From NCBI GenBank assembly GCA_028824575.1, contig JAPPDN010000059.1, positions 65,342 to 129,341 on the forward strand: a stretch of 64,000 nucleotides of DNA, given 5' to 3'. This DNA is from Candidatus Poribacteria bacterium (GTDB taxonomy: Bacteria > Poribacteria > WGA-4E > WGA-3G). Of the stretch, positions 40,763-48,313 are shown one piece after another. Every line of letters starts with the position of its first letter. Positions within the stretch are counted from its first letter, which is position 1. A program made the translations under genes and the position numbers. The notes below the pieces were generated by a model that saw only the letters and a program-made list of their open reading frames with translations, was not told the origin of the DNA and did not search any database.

Positions 40763-42397
40763 CTACGGAAGTGAAGCCTTCCCTTGGAAATGCTTGAAAA
40801 CTGCCTCGATTTCAGCAGGTGTATGCTGTTCCACTAATATCTCTGCTAAGGCGGTTTTAAGGCAGTCATATCTATTGCTCCCCGCTCGGTACACACTGGA
40901 CTCGGTGGTTCCAGACCCCGGATCATACCGACGGCAGAAGACCGGCGGAGACACATTTCTTTCTCTTCTAAAGGCATTCACGCTTTGCTGATGCCCCTCT
41001 TCAAAGCACTGAACGATTTTTTGTGCTACTTTTTCCCAAGTGAATTTTTGAGCCAAACCCTTTGCAACGTTTTCGCATTCGGTGCGTGTATGAGAGGGTT
41101 TTAACCACTGATTTATTGTGTTCGACAACTCGGATATTGAAATACGGAAATTACTGGCATGATCCCAGTCCGACTTCACGACAACGCCAGCACCCGAAAC
41201 TTCCGCAGGCATCCCATACTTCGTCATCGCAACACAGGGTGCACCATACGCCATCGCCTCTAAGACAATCGACAATGGGGTGCCCGGCATCGCGGGGAAA
41301 CAGACGAGATCCAATGCTTGAAAGAATATCGGTAAAACTGACAGCGTCTCCTCATCATCGGCACTGAAAATGACGACATTCTCCGGCGGATACCGATACT
41401 GCTGTTCTAACAGTGTGTCATACACAAAGATCGCGAGATGTGGATTGGCGCGTGCGAATTCAGAAATCCACGCTGCCCCACGCCTCGGTTCAAATCCAGA
41501 GATGAGTCCGACAACCGGTTGCTTCGCAAACATCGGGTTCTCAAAGAGAGCGGCGGTGTGCTGTTTTGCCAACGCCTTGTCACCGATTGGCGCAACGACA
41601 TCTATCCCATCAGGGATCACCCGCACGTTGTCTGCTAACACCCCTAATTCAGTGATCCATTCCTTCATCCACGAGGCTTTAACCACCAGTGTATCTTTTG
41701 GACTTTGGAACGCACGGAGCATCAAAAGCACTTTCAGCAGAACGTGTTGTAGCCGCTGGCTTCCCTCTATGCAGTGGACAATCGGGACATCGGGAATCCG
41801 ATAGTATAACAGATCGTCCGTCAAGAATTGTGAGAGCAGCAGGATACCGTTATAGCCATCCATCGCATACCACGGCGGCATCAAGGCATTCCCCGCTGCT
41901 ACGTCTATGTTCCGAACCTCGACCGCATCGAGGTCCTGAACAGCTGTTTTCTTCTCTTCAGGAAACGACAAAGTTTCCAACTCAGCGAACGCCGCGAGGT
42001 GGGTCAAAAACTGATAACGGTTCAGATTCGTGATGTAATCCAACGACGACTTCTCCACCGTAAAATGGAACGGGACCAATACCTTCGGTTTCTGATCGCG
42101 CTGCTGCCAATGCGCAACTGTTGGTTCCACTGCCTCAACGACTGGATGCAGAAGGGTTCCTTCTCTGCCGAGGTGTTCTAAACGCTCGATCCCGTCAAAA
42201 ATAGTGGTCAATTTGTATGTTTTCTTGAGTGCCTCTATCATCTGGTGCAGCGTCTGCGACGCATAACGTGATAGGATCTGCCACTCCACGTCATTTATCT
42301 GAACGATGTCGCCTGTTTCAATGTCCGCGACATATTTTCGATCGTCCTGCTCAAATTTATGATGCCGTTTTAATCGGTAACGCGTGTGAGATACCAT
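40763..42397 (-). CDS. Glycosyltransferase with N-terminal PqqD-like domain, copy A
   Basis: 544 residues. Residues 1-90 follow the PqqD/RRE pattern: HHKFEQDDRKYVADIETGDI, QINDVEWQILSRY, MIEALKKTY, GIERLEHLGREGTLLHP. Such domains bind RiPP leader peptides. The rest is a GT-B (family 4-like) glycosyltransferase: GLISGFEPRRGAAWI and PGTPLSIVLEAMAYGAPCVA, with EAMAYG the donor-binding helix. The C-terminus has QHTPAEIEAVFKHF, also in copy B (DHTPREAEAILAEW). RRE plus glycosyltransferase suggests a leader-guided peptide glycosylase for the adjacent cysteine-rich precursor. The link is inferred from position and domain type. Confidence 0.75.
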   Translation of the reverse strand: MVSHTRYRLKRHHKFEQDDRKYVADIETGDIVQINDVEWQILSRYASQTLHQMIEALKKTYKLTTIFDGIERLEHLGREGTLLHPVVEAVEPTVAHWQQRDQKPKVLVPFHFTVEKSSLDYITNLNRYQFLTHLAAFAELETLSFPEEKKTAVQDLDAVEVRNIDVAAGNALMPPWYAMDGYNGILLLSQFLTDDLLYYRIPDVPIVHCIEGSQRLQHVLLKVLLMLRAFQSPKDTLVVKASWMKEWITELGVLADNVRVIPDGIDVVAPIGDKALAKQHTAALFENPMFAKQPVVGLISGFEPRRGAAWISEFARANPHLAIFVYDTLLEQQYRYPPENVVIFSADDEETLSVLPIFFQALDLVCFPAMPGTPLSIVLEAMAYGAPCVAMTKYGMPAEVSGAGVVVKSDWDHASNFRISISELSNTINQWLKPSHTRTECENVAKGLAQKFTWEKVAQKIVQCFEEGHQQSVNAFRRERNVSPPVFCRRYDPGSGTTESSVYRAGSNRYDCLKTALAEILVEQHTPAEIEAVFKHFQGKASLP

Positions 42398-42484
42398 ATT
42401 TTTTTCCTGTTCTGTTTTAATAGAAACTATCGGTTATCAGTAGAAAAGGTTTTAGCCTCTCCACTCATGGCTGACCGCTATTGA

Positions 42485-44197
42485 TCAGGTAGTGCCATTG
42501 ACGAGACCGAGAACTCTTTTGAGAATCGCTCTTGCTTCCGTTTTATCGGGCACCCATTCGGCAAGAATCGCTTCCGCTTCTCTGGGTGTATGGTCTTTCA
42601 AAATGCTCAGCACCAGCCCATCTTCAACACGCAGCGGATACATCGCATCCCGTATGAAACACCGCTCGTAATGTTCGTTCATACTCAGCACAAACGATTT
42701 GTGTGTCGGTTCGTGTTGTCCTTCCTCTAAGGGGTGTGGGGGTACAAATACATTTAAGAGTCTATTTCGGTTAATCAGTTTCTTTTTCCGATGAAGCGCC
42801 TCAAACAACTTCACGATGCGGTCGGCAGTCTTATCCCACGTAAACAGGACCGCCCGTTCCCTCGCCTTCTTTGAAAGCGTTTGCCACAATTCAGCGTTAT
42901 TCAAGAGCCTGTTAATCTTATCGGAGAAATCTATCGGACACGGATAACTCACCAGTGTTGCGATGTCTTGATCGAAATTATCGGCATCCGCAACCAACCC
43001 AGTGTCCCCGACAACCGACGGGACCCCATCGAAATTCGGGACGACGGGTGGAACACCGCACGCCATCGCCTCAAGCACCGTCAGTCCAAACGTTTCCTCG
43101 CCCGACATCGATGGGAAGCAGTAGACATCAAAGGCATTGTAAATAAGCGGTAGTTTCTCACGCGGATGGAATCCTACGTAGACAAGGTTATCCGGGAGTT
43201 TCCGGGACGCATACCGTCCGAGACTCGGACCCGCAATCAAGAAAAGCAGATGCGGATTCAGTTTCGCCAACTTCAAGTAGACGGACGCCCCTTTTTCCGA
43301 CTGCACTCTGGAGAGATACCCGACTGTTGACGCGCTCTCAATCCGATCGTCTCCGGCCGTTTTCGCAATTTCACGTTTCGCCGCCGCTTTATCCATCGGT
43401 TTAAATAACTCGGCATCCACGCCGTTCGGCAGCGTGTTGAAGAAACTCGGATCCCAGACGTAATCCGCATAGAACTCACGGACATAATCCGATGGCGCAG
43501 TGAATCCATCACACTCCCGCATCGCCGCATAGTGCCGTAAAAGAGAATTCATCGCTTGCCCGCCGTGTCCGCGCGGGGCATGACACTGCACCAAAATCGG
43601 CGGGAACTCTGGGTATCGGTAAAGCGGGAGCAACCACCGTTCCTGCTCTTGATGTAAGGTCAGGATACCGTAATACGTTTCACCGATTTGTGACCGAAGC
43701 CGGACTAAGTCCTCGATGTTGATATCGACTTCATAGACACCATCTGTGATCTTCCTATTCTGAGATCCCGTGAAATGTAGATCCGCATACTTGGTAAGAT
43801 GCCGAATCATATAAGAAAGTGCCATGTTGGTGCCGGCAGATAGCGTTTCAATATCGAAAAACGAATCCACAGAGAAGTTGGGGAGTACCACCAGCAGCTT
43901 TCGCCACTTGCTTTCCGTCTCGAAACTCCACTGCAAGTTTTCACCGCGATTGAACAGCAAGCCCTCTTTCTCGAGTTCTGCGAGTCTCTCAAACGCCTCA
44001 AGGATAGCCTCCTCTGCATAAGAGGCGCGCAGTATTCTGACAATTTCAGTATGCGTCTGCGTTTCCGCGACTTTTAGGATGTCTGCCATCGCAGCAGAGA
44101 GTTCGACGACACGCGCTTTCTCAAGGTCTGCTGCATACGACGCGCCCGCCTCTTCAAAGAAATAGAGTGCATGCAACATTTTTGGAAAATCGAGCAA
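42485..44197 (-). CDS. Glycosyltransferase with N-terminal PqqD-like domain, copy B
   Basis: 570 residues from a TTG at 44197 (AAAGGAAAA upstream) or 564 from the ATG at 44179. The N-terminal 85 residues again have the PqqD-like pattern (YFFEEAGASYAADLEKARVV, LSAAMADILKV, EIVRILRASYAEE, AFERLAELEKEGLLF). The GT-B part is full length: ILVQCHAPRGHGG, TLPNGVDAELF, VGYLSRVQSEKGASVYLKLA and EETFGLTVLEAMACGVPPVV. A C-terminal domain of 80 residues includes DHTPREAEAILAEW, shared with copy A. Probably a second sugar transfer on the same substrates. Confidence 0.78.
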   Translation of the reverse strand: MLDFPKMLHALYFFEEAGASYAADLEKARVVELSAAMADILKVAETQTHTEIVRILRASYAEEAILEAFERLAELEKEGLLFNRGENLQWSFETESKWRKLLVVLPNFSVDSFFDIETLSAGTNMALSYMIRHLTKYADLHFTGSQNRKITDGVYEVDINIEDLVRLRSQIGETYYGILTLHQEQERWLLPLYRYPEFPPILVQCHAPRGHGGQAMNSLLRHYAAMRECDGFTAPSDYVREFYADYVWDPSFFNTLPNGVDAELFKPMDKAAAKREIAKTAGDDRIESASTVGYLSRVQSEKGASVYLKLAKLNPHLLFLIAGPSLGRYASRKLPDNLVYVGFHPREKLPLIYNAFDVYCFPSMSGEETFGLTVLEAMACGVPPVVPNFDGVPSVVGDTGLVADADNFDQDIATLVSYPCPIDFSDKINRLLNNAELWQTLSKKARERAVLFTWDKTADRIVKLFEALHRKKKLINRNRLLNVFVPPHPLEEGQHEPTHKSFVLSMNEHYERCFIRDAMYPLRVEDGLVLSILKDHTPREAEAILAEWVPDKTEARAILKRVLGLVNGTT

Positions 44198-44218
44198 TTT
44201 TTATTTTCCTTTCTTTTA

Positions 44219-44384
44219 TGAGACTTCCGGCTCCTGTTCTTAAAGACTGCACTTTTGCGTCGGTTTCGTGCATAAAATGAAAAATTTGACATTTTTTTTC
44301 ATTATGCACGTTTTTCGGGTAACAAAAGAGTCTTTAAGAGTAGTATCAACTCTCATTTCATAGGTTGGCGGAGTGGCGGTAAGG
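44219..44384. repeat. 166-bp direct repeat, copy A
   Basis: Nearly identical (one difference seen) to 46246-46411. It contains the GACTGCA...TTTCGTGCA core and a large palindrome, CGTGCATAAAATGAAAAA against TTTTTTTCATTATGCACG. It forms the upstream region of glycosyltransferase copy B. Confidence 0.9.
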
Positions 44385-44501
44385 CAGGGCTCTTCAGTTC
44401 GTGAGTGTATAATCCGCTGTTCAGAGGGCTCTCTCCTTGAAAAATCACCCTCACTGTTTTTTCAAGGCTACCCCCGTCAGCGAGGCTGGCACCCTTTTTG
44501 T

Positions 44502-44882
44502 TTATTCTTCAGATCTCGATAGGACCAAGACTATAGCAGTAACACCCCCAGCTGCCAAACATCCCGTCGTTGCTGAAATGATATTTTTTCTTTTTATTGC
44601 GGATTTATAGGCGGGTTTGTAAGCGAGCATATAATCCGGGGATTTCCCAAGAAGGTTTTCTGCTGGGATTATGGGCTTATAGACAACAGATGTGGCAACA
44701 CCGAAAACGCCACAGAAAAAACCGCCAAGTCCCCATTTAATTTTACTCGCATCCCGTGCTGCGTCGTTTTTCGCATCGAGACGCGCTTGTTCTTTTATGC
44801 CTATGGCAGCGTGTTGTGTTGCAGGCACTGCGCTACACAGCAAGAGAGAGAGAATCATAAGCATGGTGATGGATTTGAGCAT
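44502..44882 (-). CDS. Small exported membrane protein of the LLGKSP family
   Basis: 126 residues from the ATG at 44882 (AAAGGAAA upstream). Signal peptide ITMLMILSLLLCSAVPA, helix LGGFFCGVFGVATSVVY, motif LLGKSPDYMLAYKPAYK, second helix ATTGCLAAGGVTAIVLVL. It is a paralogue of 7502-7900. Role unknown. Confidence 0.7.
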   Translation of the reverse strand: MLKSITMLMILSLLLCSAVPATQHAAIGIKEQARLDAKNDAARDASKIKWGLGGFFCGVFGVATSVVYKPIIPAENLLGKSPDYMLAYKPAYKSAIKRKNIISATTGCLAAGGVTAIVLVLSRSEE

Positions 44883-44961
44883 AAAATTTCCTTTCATATT
44901 TTGTAGGCAGCCGGCTATTTTCCTGTGCCCTGCACACGCTATGCGGTTCTCAGACGAACCC

Positions 44962-45948
44962 TTATACCAACTGCTTTAACCGATCCACGCATCTTCCGAA
45001 ATCATTTCTGTTCGTAATCTCAGCGGCTTTCTGGCGCAAGCGTCCAATATTCTCGTCACTGACGTTATCCATCTCATCGGTGTCATCGTCAAGTTCAGCA
45101 GTGAAACGGTAATAATTTTTCGGTTCAAGGAGACATCTCATGTGATAATTAGCGGCATCCTGTTGACCATCCATGATACAGTCTATCAAGGGCGAAACCC
45201 ACTGATATTTCCGCCACCCCCGTGCGTCCTCATAGGAGAAAGGCCGCGTAAAGGAGCCTGTTCCCAGCGAGAGGAGAAAGAAATCGGTTTCGTCAGGATA
45301 GATACTTTTCGCCTCAGCATACGCAGAAACGGTGGGGGTATTCACGAAGATCCCGCCATCCACCAAGACGTGTGGGGTGCCGCCAATATGAAGTTTAATC
45401 GGTTCAAAGAAGGTCGGCGCAGCAGCCGTTGCCCGTGCAGCATCTTTCATGCGGAGGACTCGATATTGGGGATACCAATTTTTAAGGAACACGGGACTGC
45501 GGGCTTGAATGTCGTAACAGGTCACCATCACCTTGATGTCGTTCTGGACGTCTTGAAGCGTCGCCTCCTTAAAATACTTATTCAAGACAGAGTTAAGCCC
45601 GACATCAGAATACTTTTTATTGCTGAATGCTTGAAGCTGTTCGAGATCTAAGAGTTGTATCACTTCGTCTACTAAGGTCGTCTCATCTCGGGCATCTCGG
45701 ACACTGGGATCAAAAATCACTGTGCGATAGGTGTCATAAATTTTCACCAACGCCTTTGCTGAATGGGACTTCTGATCTCCGCCGCCTTTGCTTAACCCGA
45801 GCGCAAGGATCCCGCCGGTAGAGGTGCCAACGATGAGGTCAAAAATATCGGCGATACGGCATTCAAGTTCTTCCTCAATACTCTGAAGAACCCGTGCGGG
45901 AATGATCCCGCGGATCCCACCACCGTCAAGGCTAAGAATCTTCTTCAT
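44962..45948 (-). CDS. Patatin-like phospholipase
   Basis: 328 residues from the ATG at 45948 (GGAG upstream). SLDGGGIRG (6-14) is the oxyanion loop, GTSTG (41-45) carries the catalytic serine S43, and DGGIFVNTP provides the catalytic aspartate. There is no signal peptide, so it acts on membranes from inside the cell. Similar patatins serve as CBASS effectors, but no cyclase gene is near. It more likely is a housekeeping or envelope-remodelling lipase. Confidence 0.92.
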   Translation of the reverse strand: MKKILSLDGGGIRGIIPARVLQSIEEELECRIADIFDLIVGTSTGGILALGLSKGGGDQKSHSAKALVKIYDTYRTVIFDPSVRDARDETTLVDEVIQLLDLEQLQAFSNKKYSDVGLNSVLNKYFKEATLQDVQNDIKVMVTCYDIQARSPVFLKNWYPQYRVLRMKDAARATAAAPTFFEPIKLHIGGTPHVLVDGGIFVNTPTVSAYAEAKSIYPDETDFFLLSLGTGSFTRPFSYEDARGWRKYQWVSPLIDCIMDGQQDAANYHMRCLLEPKNYYRFTAELDDDTDEMDNVSDENIGRLRQKAAEITNRNDFGRCVDRLKQLV

Positions 45949-45989
45949 TTGCTTTCTCCAATATTTCAAATTGTTGTGAGTCTGTGCGG

Positions 45990-46240
45990 TTATTCACCTG
46001 CTGCTTTCGCTGTCGGGGCATCTATATCATAACCAGAACCAAAGAGATACCCGTCATGGCGGATCGACCAGGAACGCTTATATCCAATTCCACCCGTAAC
46101 CGGATTCGGCCACACTTACTCCACCCAGCATCCGATGCCCGTTGCCTTCGCAATCTCTACACCGATCCTGAATCCATCTGGACCGATCGCAGCCTTAAGG
46201 TCTGTTCCGAGGAAGGCTTGACTCGGTGCACTTGCGATTT
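45990..46240 (-). pseudogene. Cache-domain sensor fragment
   Basis: The minus strand reads FLGTDLKAAIGPDGFRIGVE, GCWVE, a TAA, then VWPNPVTGGIGYKRSW and GYLFGSGYDIDA. Cache domains have WVEYxWPNPVTG...GYIGSG, so the stop replaces the tyrosine codon of that motif. The 5' part is missing and repeat copy B begins there. A sensor gene cut by the repeat and then decaying. Confidence 0.75.
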
Positions 46241-46245
46241 TTTTG

Positions 46246-46411
46246 TGAGACTTCCGGCTCCTGTTCTTAAAGACTGCACTTTTGCGTCGGTTTCGTGCAT
46301 AAAATGAAAAATTTGACATTTTTTTTCATTATGCACGTTTTTCGGGTAACAAAAGAGTCTTTAAGAGTAATATCAACTCTCATTTCATAGGTTGGCGGAG
46401 TGGCGGTAAGG
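46246..46411. repeat. 166-bp direct repeat, copy B
   Basis: Second copy of 44219-44384. It lies next to the Cache remnant on one side and to about 145 bases without a gene before the radical SAM gene on the other. Confidence 0.9.
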
Positions 46412-46557
46412 TCGCTGCTATTTCCTAAAGAAGAGAATTATGATAAGATGTTATGGGAAACCGGCACAGAAGGCTGGCAGAGAACGCTGGAGAACGGGTG
46501 GTAAGCAAAGAACGCTATCAACGTTTATTGAATCGAGTATTTTGAGGAGGAACCCTT

Positions 46558-48123
46558 ATGCAGAAACTCAAAATAGGTATTCTTGATCTTGTTGCCAACA
46601 GATCTAAGCGAACTTTATGGTCCCGAACAATGAACCCGAATTTTGCGAGTATTATGCCCCAAGTGATCGCGACGTGGTGCGAAGCGGAGGGACACGCCGT
46701 CACGTTCGGGTATTATTTAGGCGGCGAAGATATCGCAGAAGCCTTACCCGCGGACGACGACCTGGACCTTGTCATCATCAGTTCATACACACAAGCCGCC
46801 CAATTGGCGTATGCGTTGAGTAACTTTTACCGATCGAAAGGCGCGATGACTGTGCTTGGGGGACCGCATGCCCGGTGCTATCCTCAGGACGCAGCGAAAT
46901 ATTTTGACTACGTTCTGGGGTTCACAGATAAAACCGTCATCTACGATCTTTTGCAAGACTGTTCGCAGCACCGTCCAATCGGAGTTCACCTTTCAGCAAA
47001 CAAACAACCGACGGTTTTTCCGGGTGTCCAAGAACGTTGGAAGTTCATTGACCTCGCACACCGCAAAGCCCCGTGGATTAAGTTGGTACCCATGCTCGGT
47101 AGTACCGGGTGCCCGTATACCTGTAGTTTCTGTATCGATTCAGTCGTTCCGTATCAACCGCTGGACTTTGATACCCTGAAATCAGATCTACGATTCTTGT
47201 TGGGGAAATTTAAGCGTCCACTGGTGGGATGGCACGACCCGAACTTCGGTATCCGATTCGATGCGTATATGTCTGCGATTGAAGAAGCCGTGCCAGAAAA
47301 TAGTATAGATTTTGTCGCTGAAAGCAGTCTATCGCTGCTCTCAGAACCCCACGTGCAGCGTCTGAAACGCAACGGATTTGTGGCATTGTTACCTGGAATT
47401 GAGTCGTGGTCAGACTTCGGGAACAAATCAAAGACAGGGAGAAACAGCGGTATTGATAAAGTCCGGAGGGTTTCTGAACAGGTAAATATGATCCTGAGAT
47501 ACGTGCCTTATGTCCAAACCAATTTTGTCTTGGGCGTTGATGCCGACGAAGGCATAGAACCCTTTGAACTGACGAAACATTTCGTGGATATAACACCCGG
47601 TGCGTTTCCCGCGTATGCGTTGTTGACCGCTTATGGGCAAGCCGCCCCTTTGAACCTTGAATATCAACGCTCCGACCGTGTGATGCCTGTTCCGTTTCAC
47701 TTCTTAGGCAACACGCAGTCGATGAATGTTAAGCCGAAAAACTACGCTTGGGACACCTTCTACAAATCCATGATTGATTTGTTGGGACATTCGGTGTCGT
47801 GGAAATCGATTTTCAAGCGTTACAATTCAACGAAAGCATTGATCCCGCGGTGGTTGAACACGATACGCGGTATCTCAGAGTTTAAAAGAGTCCGTTTGTA
47901 TCATGAAACTGTCCGTCAGTTCGATGAGAATCCAGGGTTCAAAGCTTTCTTTGAAGGTGAGACGCGAGAAATTCCACAGTTCTTCGTGAATCGGATACGT
48001 GAGGATCTCGGTGCCTTTTGGGAATGGCTCCCGGAGGGGGCACTCTATCATGATCCGAACGCCTATCTCAAGACCCAGGAGACTTCGTTGACCCAGTTGG
48101 ATAACTTGATGACCCAAGTATAG
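46558..48123 (+). CDS. B12-binding-type radical SAM protein
   Basis: 521 residues, AGGAGG upstream. The N-terminal 140 residues look like a cobalamin-binding Rossmann domain (LDLVIISSYTQAAQLAYAL, AMTVLGGPHARCYP). The radical SAM cluster motif is TGCPYTCSFC, with C185, C189 and C192 in CxxxCxxC. The later parts HDPNFGIRFD and LLPGIESWSDFGNK are typical of the TIM barrel. Such enzymes methylate unreactive carbons or modify peptides and lipids. It is the only plus-strand gene of this locus. A role in maturing the cysteine-rich peptides is possible but not shown. Confidence 0.85.
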   Translation: MQKLKIGILDLVANRSKRTLWSRTMNPNFASIMPQVIATWCEAEGHAVTFGYYLGGEDIAEALPADDDLDLVIISSYTQAAQLAYALSNFYRSKGAMTVLGGPHARCYPQDAAKYFDYVLGFTDKTVIYDLLQDCSQHRPIGVHLSANKQPTVFPGVQERWKFIDLAHRKAPWIKLVPMLGSTGCPYTCSFCIDSVVPYQPLDFDTLKSDLRFLLGKFKRPLVGWHDPNFGIRFDAYMSAIEEAVPENSIDFVAESSLSLLSEPHVQRLKRNGFVALLPGIESWSDFGNKSKTGRNSGIDKVRRVSEQVNMILRYVPYVQTNFVLGVDADEGIEPFELTKHFVDITPGAFPAYALLTAYGQAAPLNLEYQRSDRVMPVPFHFLGNTQSMNVKPKNYAWDTFYKSMIDLLGHSVSWKSIFKRYNSTKALIPRWLNTIRGISEFKRVRLYHETVRQFDENPGFKAFFEGETREIPQFFVNRIREDLGAFWEWLPEGALYHDPNAYLKTQETSLTQLDNLMTQV

Positions 48124-48222
48124 CAACGCGTTATTGTGGGAATATAATCGAAATCATCAAAAAGCGCGGTAGGTGCGGTTTCTAACCGCACTCTTGAGGG
48201 GTTACTGACCCTCATTTAAAAC

Positions 48223-48258
48223 AAAACGGGGTAATGCCGATAAGCATTACCCTGTTTT
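48223..48258 (-). terminator. Terminator of the first lamin-tail gene
   Basis: On the minus strand AAAACAGGGTAATGC, loop TTATCG, GCATTACCCCGTTTT then GTTTTAA. The same hairpin ends the opposite copy at 59146-59181. Confidence 0.85.
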
Positions 48259-48313
48259 GCGGTTAAGGTTAGTTCAAACAAATTTTATCCCTGAAATAAC
48301 CTCTTTGTTGCTA

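Noticed and set aside
44962..45948. CBASS defence system (CapV-type patatin)
   Set aside because: No nucleotidyltransferase or other CBASS gene is adjacent.
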